From Amborella trichopoda (Eukaryota; Streptophyta; Magnoliopsida; Amborellales; Amborellaceae), in contig NW_006496628.1 in the NCBI RefSeq assembly GCF_000471905.2, forward strand, positions 1,238,511-1,302,510: DNA of 64,000 nt, written 5' to 3'. The translations under genes and the position numbers were made by a program. The notes below the pieces were generated by a model that had not been told where the DNA came from, searched no databases, and was given only the letters and a program-made list of their open reading frames with translations. How positions within the stretch are numbered: position 1 is the first letter of the stretch; each line of letters starts with the position of its first letter. Positions 1 through 9,868 of this stretch are shown piece by piece.

Positions 1-114
1 GCGACACTGTCCGTATCGTCCAAACCCCGTCAAAAAAAAAAAAAAGAAGAAGAAAATGCTCCTCAGTGGTATGAGCTTAAACTGCCAACCAAAGGAAATT
101 CAATTCAAACATCA

Positions 115-478
115 AACTCGTTCAACATAAAATAACTGAGAAAGGTAACGTCTATCCCCGTGTAACGCAAAAGGTCGGGTGTGTTCAGGGCACAACCACC
201 CTGTTCAATGAAAATCATCTAGCATAAAGGTCGGGATTATCCAGTTCAACGTCAAACTTGTGCGACGTAAAAGAGCTGAGACAGGTAGCATCTATCCCCG
301 TATGACGTAAAAGGTTGGGTGTGTACAAGGCACAACCACCTTGTTCAACGAAACATTTTTATCCCCGTATGACGTAAAAGGGTCGGGTGTATTCTGTCTA
401 TCCCCGTATGACGTAAAAGGGTCGGTTGTATTATGTCTATCCTCGTATGACGTAAAAGGATCGCGTGTATGGTCCATC
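115..478. repeat. 40-bp tandem array with TATGACGTAAAAGG core
   Basis: Units of about 40 bp containing CTATCCCCGTATGACGTAAAAGG recur near 150, 291, 358, 398 and 438; the last three are head to tail and the first two are spaced by diverged sequence. A related GCGACGTAAAAG lies near 267. A short open frame on the minus strand here only reads the repeat. The position upstream of a family C LTR makes a 3' untranslated array of a C element likely; that assignment is inference. Confidence 0.8.
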
Positions 479-1195
479 GCTAAATGATGCTAAACTGGTT
501 AGAGGGTTCTATGGTTGTAGGAATTAAAACTACTAACTGACCTTCGTTTCGAAATATCTTCCTCTTTTCAAAATTTTCACTCTATGTCTTGTTTTTTCAA
601 AAACTTTAATTTCTTTGTTAAAATCGTAGCTTGTTCATGCTCCAGGTTCTATTTCAAATCTCTCCCTACATTCAAAATTTCCAAAAAGTAGTTTAAAACG
701 AAGGAGCTTGGACACCTGTATATGATGATTACCGTGTTTGCCTTGATTTTCGTGTTGCTGCCTCATCTCTGATTTCAAATTCGATCAGACAAGTCTCTTC
801 CTATAGAAAGCCTTTCCCTATAGACAGCCTTCGGAAAGAAACCCTAAGGAGATCAAAGAAAAGGCCAGGGTTAAAAATTCAAATTGTGAACACCCCTGAG
901 TTAAGTGGCATGGCTGGAAAATCCAACTCGAGTTTCAAGCTTGTGTAACTCATCGATATCTCACGACGAAAACCCTAGGAGGAAAAATGCCGTAGGTGGG
1001 AGAGCTCGATGAGCGTAATGACTTGGAGGGATCAGTTGGTGTGCCCTCTAACCACGTAACGTTAGGACGAAATTTAAAATGTCTGCTTTATATCTGACAT
1101 TCACCTGGCCCTCGAAGGACAGGGAATGCCATAGTGTCTACTTCTTTGCCACTCGCTTGTCCCTCGAAGGACAGGGAGTGCCAAAGACGGACAAC
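479..1195. other. Unclassified AT-rich stretch, probable C element tail
   Basis: No coding signal is recognised. The only internal structure seen is a pair of direct repeats sharing CCTCGAAGGACAGGGA at about 1109-1130 and 1161-1182, 51 bp apart. The stretch runs straight into the C LTR start, so it is probably the end of the internal region of that element. Confidence 0.35.
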
Positions 1196-2344
1196 TATAG
1201 ACAATCCATTTTAAAATTGGCTAATTCTGTGGTTTCTTGAACCCTTAGGACCACACCTAACCTAACAAACCCAAATCCACAGTTTACATAGCCTACCTCC
1301 TGATTTGTAACCAGTTGGCTTGCCCAGAATCCTGCAGATGCAAGGTTTTGACCTAGATTCCTGTAAATGCCCTGTTTTACGAAAAAAATCATTAAAAAAA
1401 TGAAAAAAAACCATTTTTTACTCAAAGTTTCTCTGAGAGCTTCACAAGAGGTTGAGGAACACACAAGAAATGAAAAATATCAATTTGGACAAAAATTGGT
1501 ATGTGTAACACGGAGCGTGCCGCGCAGGAGACAAGGGGAGTGCCGCCCAGGCGACACGAGACGTGCTGCCCAGGTGACACGACCCGTGCCCCCCAGTTCC
1601 GATCAGCCCCAAATCAATTTTTTATTTATTTTTGTCATTTACTTGGGCGGCACGCCTCGTGCCACCCAAATCTGCCTCCCCAAAATGGTATCTTTGATTG
1701 GGGGGATTTGTTTATTGTGGGAGGATATCCTTCCCAACAAATTTTGCCCCCTTTTTAGCATCTTTTCGAGACTATTTAGAGGGGGATGGAGATAGAAACG
1801 GGAGATACTTCAAAGATAGAAACCCTAGGAGAGAGATTGATACTTGGGATAGAGATAAAAACCCTAGAGTGCTGCCGAAGATTGAGATCTGAGAGAAAAA
1901 CTCAGAGAGAAAACCCTATCTAACCTAAGCCTGAGATCCCTAGTTCTAAGCCATTTTTTAGGGCACAACCACTCTACTCAATCAAGATTTGTTGATAAAC
2001 ATCCGACTCAAAGAGAGAAAGGAGGACCGGTTCTGATATGGGAGAGCCTTAGAAGGCTCGGGAGTCTCTGGCCATCTAGCTCGGTTTGGTATCATTTTCC
2101 TTTCTTCTTTCTTTTTACTATTCTTTACTATTTTACTTTCATTTTGATCTGCTTATTCACTTTAAAATCATGTTTTGGATTATCTAGATCATGTTGGCCC
2201 TACCACAGCTCTAAGAGTAGATCTGCTCGTTTCCGGGCAAATATTGCCTCATATATGAATTTGATTTGTCCCACTTTCTTTGCCATTTTATTTCTTGCAT
2301 TTTCATTTATTTTAAGGTGTCAGATCCGAGAGATCTTCATCTGA
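1196..2344 (+). mobile_element. Family C LTR (Ty3/Gypsy-like, unassigned lineage)
   Basis: The start matches, on the plus strand, the reverse complement of the LTR edges at 55950 and 57702 (consensus TGTAGACACCCC, then an AT-rich stretch and a block with AACCCTTAGGACCACA). The middle (about 1500-1680) carries the GC-rich GGGCGACAC-type palindromes typical of all three C copies in the window, for example arms at 1644-1654 and 1658-1668. It ends abruptly against minus-strand reverse transcriptase sequence at about 2345, so it lies inside an older A element. The end coordinate is the junction, not a verified CA end. Confidence 0.65.
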
Positions 2345-2870
2345 AGATCTGTCTAATTTTCATCATAAACACCAAGTCATCTACATAACATTCCACCTCT
2401 TTGTGCATCATGTCTTTGAAGATGGTCGTCATTGCTCTCTGGTACGTGGCACCAGCATTCATCAATCTGAAAGGCATCATTGTGTAACAGAAGACCCCTT
2501 TTGGAGTTATGAACGCGATGACTCTTCGTCTTCTAGTGCCATCTGTTTCAGATTGTACCTGAAGTATCAGTCCATGAAGGAGAAGATCTGGCAATGAGCT
2601 GTGGAGTTAATGAGCATTTCCATAAATGCCAACGGGAATTCATCCTTTGGGCAAGCGGTATTCAAGTTGCGGAAGTCAATGCCGACCCAAATTTATCTGT
2701 TTTTCTTCTTGACTGGAACAACATTTGCTTGCCACTTTGGGTACTTGACTTCATGAATGAAGGTTGCTTGCCTGAGTTTGGTCACCTCAGCATCCATTTG
2801 CATTTTGAGATCAGGCCTGGACCTTCTTGATTTCTGCTTGACAGGCTTAACCGAGGTATCGATCCAAGAC
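2345..2870 (-). pseudogene. pol: Reverse transcriptase fossil, fingers and palm
   Basis: Minus-strand reading gives the signature order of a Ty3/Gypsy RT: a KYPKWQANVVPVKKK block near 2710, a DFRNLN-type block and PKDEFPL near 2650, then FITPKGVFCYTMMPF, LMNAGATYQRAM and the catalytic YVDDL motif near 2370-2540. Thumb, connection and RNase H are missing because a C LTR abuts at 2344. The family role is copying element RNA into DNA in cytoplasmic particles. Here it is a fossil with several breaks. Confidence 0.85.
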
Positions 2871-3723
2871 GGTGAACCGCGACTTGAGGATCTAAACCAG
2901 GCATCTCACCGTAATGTCAGACAAAGACATCTCGGTTTGCTCGCAAGAAGGTGGTGAAATTCTCTTTCTCCTCTGAAGACATATTTGTCGAGATGAAAGT
3001 GGGTCTGGGATCAGCCTCATCATCTACATTTATCTCTTCGAGTTCCTCTGATGTGGCTTGACAGCCTTCTTCACATTCTTTTGGGGCCTCCTGTAACTCC
3101 TCATCGTTGGCTTTAGAGGTCTTCTCATTAACCTCAAGTGCAGAGATCCATGATCCTGACATCTCTGCTTCCAATAGAGCTCCAAGGTAAGTCATGATTT
3201 CTACACTTTTCTCGAACTGAGGAACAGAAGGGTCGACCTCAAACATGGACAACATATCAGGCTATAGGAATTTGATTTGAAAGTTACAGTGAGGTTGAGA
3301 TTCAGCAATTATGGGACCAGAGGAACCATCATATGAATTGCTCGATCTTTGCATGGGTGTCTGCAGTGTTTCCCCCGTGCTAGTTGATACTTCATAGACT
3401 TGTACCATGTGGCAAGCTTCCTGAGAATAGAAGCTCTGCCCTCTTGATTCTGTTAACCTCAGCTCAAAGTAGGGCTCAGGTGCCACAGGGGTTTCTTTGG
3501 CTTTGACCTATTGTGCTTCTTGGTGGAAGACGATGGCTCTACCCGAGCTAGCACTGCCAGAGCATCAACAACTGTCAAGAATCCAGCCGCCTGGGTTAGC
3601 ATCTTTTTCAGTTGTCTCGAGTGCGTCCTACTTATCTTGCTTCCTTCAAGTTCTCTATCAAGAGCCTCGAAGTCCGAACATTTCAAGGTTGTACCTGCAG
3701 GAGACATAGAAGAGGAAGGATAA

Positions 3724-3754
<31 letters not shown>

Positions 3755-4145
3755 GGTTAGTAGGTGAGGGACTTTTAAGGTTGTTTTCCTCATCAAACAG
3801 ATTTGGGCAGCTTTTTATGTCATCACCAAAGTTGGACATGTGCAGGGGGCCTTTTATATCTTTTCCCTGCTTAGACCGTTGGGGGGTGCTTTTAATGCCC
3901 CGAGTAAGAGATGACATAGGGGTATCCTCTTGATGAGACGAGGGAATAAGGTTGACAGCAGCCAGTATGAAGTCTTGCAAGGTTGGCAAGGGAGGAAGAG
4001 GCTTGAGAAATTCTGGCTCGACCGGTGGCTGAGGAACCTTGTTCTTCCGGCGAGTAGCCCTTGGTGCTCGTCTTCTTTTGGTCAGCTTTGGAGGTGCTTG
4101 GTTCTTCTTTCTAGGTTTGTGAACATCCCTAGCTTGACGAATCAC
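2871..4145 (-). pseudogene. Gag-pol linker of element A-1, including the pre-RT segment
   Basis: The part nearest RT (about 2917-3255) ends in RPTFISTNMSSEEKENF and a FLRANRDVFV block, the conserved lead-in to RT in Tat elements. Upstream is an acidic stretch (3020-3130). The largest open frame (3459-4145, 228 codons) is rich in Lys, Arg and Pro at its start and has a run of serines near 3730-3750. A related linker is at 26859-27480 in element A-3. I see no convincing protease D[ST]G motif in it. The function of the basic, proline-rich part is unknown. Confidence 0.6.
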
Positions 4146-4159
4146 TTCTCGCTTTAAAG

Positions 4160-6410
4160 ACTTCAGTCTGCTTCGCCCGTGATGGACTTTCTATGGATGG
4201 GAAGTCAAGGGTTCAGTGGGATCAAAGACATCCTTCTGAGAGTCTTGCGTTGAAATGCCCTCCTGGATGGGGATAGTGCCTTGAGGGTTTTCGGTGTAAG
4301 CAATGTAACTTCTTTGGACCTTTTATGCAATCATAGCTTCGAATCCATAACATTCGTTCAGTTTATGGCCCCATAACTGATGGTATGGGAACCAGTGATT
4401 CTTGGTCCCCTTGGCAAGGTTCTTTGGTTGCTTCGCTGGCTTTGGTGTGATGAGTCCTTGTTGGAGCATCATATCAAACAAAGCGTGGAGAAGATATGTT
4501 GACAGCTCATTAGAAGGGCGCAGGCTTTTGTCTTTCTCTTATACTATTACCATGTGGGAAGCCTCAGTTTCCCCTAATGCTTTCTTGAGTTCTTCGATCA
4601 TGATCTGATCTAGATCAAAGCCTCGATGAGGTCTTTAAGTGTGTAGCACTCTTCTGTGGACTGGTTTACCATTCAATGATAAGCACAGTATCTTGCATGC
4701 GTATTGAGACCAGCTTGATCGGGAAACTTGATCTCGGGCAGCTCAATCATGTTCTGTTCCAACAATAATCGGAGCAGTGCAGGAACCCATTCCTTTTCAA
4801 AAGGATAAACCTTGTTCTGATGGTTAGTCCAATAATCACTTTGATTAAGGCTCGTAGGTGGGGGTACCCAGTTGTATGAATGTTACTTGCCTCCCTAAGG
4901 CGCTGTCTGGGTTGTTACTATACCTACCTCTTTGGAGAGGTCCAAAGTTTGAGAGGGAGACTTCTTTGGATCACTGATGGTAACGGCCTCATTGATTACC
5001 CCTTTTTGTTGGTTGCCCCAGGCATTGGTCCGAGAATTACCATTGCCCCAATTGTTTACCAATCTTGAAGACTGTTGTCGTGACCCGCCATGGTGGCATG
5101 ACAAATTCTCTATGAGAACTGACTTAGAGATCAGCTCTAACATGGAGGTCGGATTGGAGACCTCAACATGTAGAGAATCTCAGGATGCATGTTCCGCACA
5201 CAGGTCTGAATTGCCTCCTTCTCGAGCATGGGATTGGGATGGCGAGCGGCCTTTCCACCTTGCTATGAATTGATCCAAGGGTTCATCTGGTTCCTGGGTC
5301 AAGGTGAGAAGCTCGATGGTTTGAACCTCTCTCTCGACCTAATAGAAACACTAGTGGAACAGTTTCTCCATTTCCCCCCAAGTATGTACTGAATTTGGGG
5401 GAAGTCGAGCATACCACTGAAAGGCAGGGCCATCAAGAGTTTCAACAAACTGGCGGAGGAGGATTTTCCCATCATCTGCTGCCTCTCGACATGCTGTTTG
5501 GAAATAAGCGATGTGCTGGTGTGGGGATGTTGTACCACTGAACAAGGGAAACTTCCCTTTCTTGTGGTTTGAGGGAAACAAGATCTGATCAATGTAAGAG
5601 GGGTATGGTTTTTGATAGAGTTTTGTACCCTAAATACCCAAAATTTGTCTGCTTTTAAGTTGTGGGTTACCATATCGTTGATATCCGGCTGTGAGAGAGA
5701 GTGAGGGACAGAATTGTCCTGTGAGATAGGGGGAGGAGGCTGCCTTGGAGCTACATCATCTGAGTTATGGGAGTTGGCCTCATGATTAGCCGAGTGTCGC
5801 ATGGTTTCCATGCGGTAAATCTTCTTCATCATTGCGAACACATGCGCTCTTCTTGAGAGTCGTCAAGTTCTTTCACAACCATTACCCTGACTGTTTCTCT
5901 AGGGAGGTCAGCCTTTGGTGCAGTTGAGGACTTCCGAGCTTGGCAGGTCGCACGTGGCAGATCAATCAGTAAGGGGTCAGCATGCCCCGACTGGACTTGA
6001 GTCTTATATGCCTACCGTGTGAGGACCGGTTCTTGATGGTCTTGGGACCGTGGCTACTGGGTGGTCGAGTCATCTTCTATGATGTTGGCCACAGTGCAAG
6101 ATTCTCGCACTTCTTCTTCAGTCTCTGTGATTTGAAGAGGGTAGAAGGGATTTTCAGGAAGGAGATCCTTTGAACTGGGTGCCTCGACTTTTCTGATTGA
6201 TTCCTTAATCAGGGTCCGCAGTCCTCTGTTTTGCTTATCTTTGAGCTTGAGGTAGACTTCTCTCCAGAACTGAGACTGAGATCGAGGTTGACCCACCTTC
6301 TTAGAGCATGAGAGGGCCGTGTCCATAAGATGGGGCAGCGAATGTGGACCATGGACAAGGGCCGGCTTGGGTTGCTTCCTTGGAATTCGTAGAACTTTAT
6401 CAATCATCAG
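4160..6410 (-). pseudogene. gag: Gag fossil of element A-1
   Basis: The capsid core (about 5299-5841) holds the retrotransposon-gag signature around FVETLDGPAFQWYARLPPNS, followed toward the C terminus by a segment ending before 4900 and a zinc-knuckle-like stretch near 4620-4700 with a YCAYH start and a YTLKDLIEA end. A Cys/His finger followed by an LKxxIExLI helix is characteristic of Tat-lineage Gag. The N-terminal part (about 6054-6407) is less conserved. Homologous gag pieces lie at 25006-26660 (plus strand) and 30233-31965 (minus strand). Many breaks are present. Confidence 0.75.
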
Positions 6411-7423
6411 GCCTTTGCCCCGAATTCCTTTGTGGGATCCAGAGGCATAGCTGCCCTGACGGGGCTGGTTGAGAATGGTACTCTTAGGAAAAACTTTGAG
6501 TACTAGATCTTGAGATATTTGCTTGGAGGAGAAAGGGCGGGAGAAGAGGGCACCAGCTCCCGACGATGACTAGGTCAGGAGCAAGCAGTGGCCTGGGAAG
6601 GTGGCACGTGTATGCCCCTTGAAGTAGCATTCCGGGTGATTTGGGGGTCAACTCGGGCTCAAACAGGTTGTCAGGCCTTAGGAGGTCGAGAACTGCGAGC
6701 AGGTGTCTGCATGGGAACAGATGAGGGCCTGCCCCTTACAAGGTGAACTAGTGTGTGCTGAGAGGGAGGACAAGGGGGTTGCCTCTTGTGTACTCAAGTT
6801 AGCGCGGCAATGCCTCAAGGTAACACGAGGGTTACCCTGAGGTGTGGCTCGAGTGAATGACCCATGATCCTCAGTGTGTGTGCCTAAGATGGAGGCCCCA
6901 GGGTCTCCTCCTCGATGTGTTGAGTCTCTAAACATAGAGACCCGAGGTGGTGCAGGAATGTGGCGGGTGGCCTTGCGGCGACCCACAGAAGCGACGACAA
7001 CTTCTTTGCTCTCTGCAGAAAGGGATTGGGCAGCCTTCCGACATACCTCAACAATAGGACCGATAAGCGACTTGTCAGTGATAGTGTGCATGCTGTGAGT
7101 GGTAACAGATGTGCTACCTGTGCAGGGTGCCTTGGTGAAAATTCCACCAGGGCAGGGAGATGGGGGTTTAGGGACCTTTAAGTACCTCCTCGCGCCAATC
7201 CAGGTTAAGACCTGGGAGCTAGATACTAGGTCTTTGCTCAAAAGAAAAGTTGGGAACAAACTTCGAGAAACTTGTTCTTAGGGGAAGCCCACGAATGCTG
7301 GGATGAGAAACTCCTGGATCCAAATGAATGGGTTAAGGAACCCGGAAGCCATGTGATGTGTGAAAATAGAAAAACAAAGGACAAACTAGCAAAACAAGTA
7401 CAATTCAATGAAGGGATAGTAAG
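6411..7423 (-). pseudogene. Leader and N-terminal gag region of element A-1
   Basis: A 193-codon open frame (6678-7259) begins close to the primer site and contains SSQVLTWIGARRYLKVP and a Pro/Ser/Thr-rich continuation. The same segment recurs after the primer site at 23805-24121, around 40170-40594, and on the minus strand near 36180-36690, always at the same place relative to the LTR. It may be the N terminus of Gag or a separate leader ORF, which some Ogre elements are known to have. The basis for a protein is shared position and similarity; its function is unknown. Confidence 0.5.
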
Positions 7424-7441
7424 TCCCCAATGGAGTCGCCA
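7424..7441 (-). promoter_or_regulatory. Primer binding site of element A-1
   Basis: Minus-strand TGGCGACTCCATTGGGGA follows the LTR terminus TAACCA by three bases. The same motif in the same place occurs at 20793, 36872-36888 and 40000. It should pair with the 3' end of a tRNA; a tRNA-Arg primer is known for Ogre elements, but the exact tRNA was not checked. Confidence 0.75.
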
Positions 7442-8159
7442 CGCTGGTTAGGTGCCCCGATCTCGCCCCTAGATCTGGATGATCTAGTGACATGTGTCTC
7501 GGGTCTCAAAGGGAACCCAGGACATGAGATTGCTCTCTCGGGAACCTTGCTCAAGAACAAGGGCAAATATACCAACCAATGAGAGAGGAATTTGCTGTGA
7601 AGCAGGACACACCTCGCTTGGGTCCGTGACACACTCGAGATGGCTCTTGTTGGCACCCTCTTAGATCACGTCGGAAAGCTCCCCAGTCGTGCATTTGGTT
7701 CAGAATCGCCTCCTTTGGCATGTATTCTCCTATTTTTGTAATCACACACACACATGGTTAATTTTACAGGACAAGTGGGCCGAGGGATCCCATCTTGTCT
7801 TTTGGTGAATGCATGCAAACACGTGCACATTCGAAGGAGAAAAGAGAAGAAATGATGAGATGAGCATTGGAAGATGGAAGAAGAGAAAAGAAAAGAAAAG
7901 AAAGAGACATTTGACCGGATGGCTAGCCTAGCACAGTGGCTAGATTTGCATGATGATTAACCGAACATGGTAGCAAGACGTGCACAGTAACACCGACCAG
8001 CACGACGACAATACTACTCAACGACAGAACACCAACACAAACCAGCCTGACACAACAGCGAGTTCGACGTGGTCGCAAGATGGGCATGATAACTTAGACA
8101 GACACGGAGGCAATACTGCTCGACGACGAGACTACCATGATAGTGCTAAACTTGTCCCT

Positions 8160-8500
8160 TGGTCAAATGAGAGAGGACGAAGAAAAAGAAAGAGAACGAG
8201 GAGAGATAAGAAAAGCAGAGAGAGAAAGAGAGAGAAAAAAAGAGAGGAGAAAAGAGAAGGAAAAGGAAAAGAAAAGAAAGACAAGAGATTGAAGAGCAAG
8301 GAGAGAGAAGATAAGAAGAGAGAAGAAAAGAGAAGAGAGGAATGTGGAGAGAGAGAAGAGAAAGGAGAAAAGGGAGAGAAGGGAGAAGAGAAAAGAAAGG
8401 AGAGATAGAAGGAAGGGGAGAGAGAAGAAGTGAGTGAGAGAAGAGAAGGGAGAGAAGAAGAAAAGTGAGAAAAAAAGAAGAAAGAAAAAGGAGAGATAAA
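8160..8500. repeat. Near-pure homopurine tract
   Basis: About 340 bases are almost only A and G on the plus strand, built from GAGA, AAGA and GGAGA mixtures. It sits inside the transcribed part of the A LTR, where sister LTRs have shorter pyrimidine-rich tracts in the opposite orientation (19610-20120, 28840-29130, 52010-53090). Confidence 0.9.
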
Positions 8501-8502
8501 TA

Positions 8503-9055
8503 ACATGGATGACGAAGGGTTCTGCTGCCCATGGCAGATGAAAGAAGAAAGAGGAAAGAGAAAGAACATGGACAATGATGGGTTCCATCACCCATGATAG
8601 AGGAAAGAGGAGAGAGAAAAGTAAGGATAACAATGGGTTCTACCACTCATGATAGAGGAAAGAGGAGAGAGAAAGAATATGGATGAAGATGGGTTCTCGT
8701 GATCATGACAGAGGAAAGTGGAGAGAGAAAGAACATGGATGGTTATGGGTTCCGCTGCTCATGACAGAGGAAAGTGGAGAGAAAAACATGGACGGCAATG
8801 GGTTCCGTCGCTCATGACAGAGAAAAGAGAAGTGGGAAAGGACATGGATGGCGATGAGTTATACCGCCCATGACAGAGGAGAGAGGAGAGAGAAAGAACA
8901 TGGACGATAATGGGTTCAGCTGCTCATGATAGAGGAGAGAGGAGAGAGAAAGAACATAGATGATGATGGGTTCTACTGCCCATGACAGAGGACTGAGGAG
9001 AGAGGAGAGAGAAAGAACATGAACGGTGATGGGTTTCTTCCATCAATGACGAAAG
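8503..9055. repeat. Ten-unit, 56-bp hairpin array in A LTR
   Basis: Ten head-to-tail units start at about 8503, 8567, 8623, 8678, 8733, 8786, 8842, 8898, 8954 and 9017. Each has a purine spacer (GAGGAAAGAGGAGAGAGAAAG type) and a foldback with arms like ACATGGACGGCGATGG and CCGCCGCTCATG. Arm sequences vary between units, mostly at CG and TG positions. Confidence 0.85.
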
Positions 9056-9196
9056 AGTAGAACGAGAAAGAGAAAGACACACACGACGTTAAGCATCGCA
9101 GCTCGTGTCGTAAGGGACTCAAACACGACCCGACCCGTCACTCGAGAAAGGGCCCGGTTCAGTGTCGTTGTCAAAGAATGAGGAAAAGGAATGTCA

Positions 9197-9868
9197 TGCA
9201 CGGTGATGAGCATCGTTGTGCACAATATCGATAAGGGGAAACTTGGACCGAGGCCCAGCTTGCCACTCGGGTTATTGCCCGGCGCACTGTGCATGTTTTC
9301 AAAGGATAAGCGAAGAATGTGAATGTCATGCCCAATGATGGGTATCACTGTGCATGACTGGAGAGGAGAAAGAAAATAAATAACAGGGTGAGAGGAAGAA
9401 AGACAGAGAGGAAGAAAGAGGGTTTAGGGAAGAGAAAGAAAAAAGGAAAGTCTAGAGGGAAGTAAGGTGAATAATGAGAGATGAAAGGAAAGAAGAGTGA
9501 GAAAAGGAAAGTGAGGAGAGAGATTGGGAAAGAGTCAGAGGACGAAGAAGGAAAGAGATGGAAGGAGATTAGGAAAGAGCCAAAAGAGTAAGAAGGAAAG
9601 AGAAGGAAAGAGATTAAGAAAGTGCCAGAGGAGAAAGGAGGAAAGAGAAAGAAGGAAACACACATGATGCTGCCATCGTCGTATGTGTTAGAGAGAGAAA
9701 AAAATATAGAGAGAAGTTCATGTATGACATTGCCATCGTCGAGCACCTTCTGACACAGAGAAGTAGAGAGAAAGATAAGAGCAGAAAGAGAATAAATAAA
9801 GAAGGAGAATAAGAAGAAGGAGAAGAGAGGGAAGGAGACACACACGGCGCTACCATCGCAGTGTGTGT
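9197..9868. repeat. Series of four long imperfect hairpins in A LTR
   Basis: Foldbacks at 9197-9222 (arm TGCACGGTGATG, all pairs formed if G-T is allowed, very short loop), 9325-9358 (arm GTCATGCCCAATGAT, 13 of 15 pairs), 9657-9689 (arm AACACACATGATG, 12 of 13) and 9838-9868 (11 of 12). Stem sequences are unrelated to each other, the spacing is irregular, and purine-rich spacers separate them. Weaker foldbacks occur near 9720 and 9900. Confidence 0.75.

Noticed and set aside
292-477. Minus-strand open frame with repeated DPFTSYGDR peptide
   Set aside because: It is the translation of the 40-bp tandem repeat; no start context, no homologue recognised.
1367-1795. 142-codon plus-strand frame rich in Arg and Pro
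   Set aside because: Explained by the GC-rich palindrome island of the C LTR; not conserved in the other C LTR copies.
7980-8646. Overlapping open frames of 142-166 codons, Lys/Arg/Glu-rich on one strand and Ser/Leu/Phe-rich on the other
   Set aside because: Products of a homopurine tract that lacks stop codons by composition.
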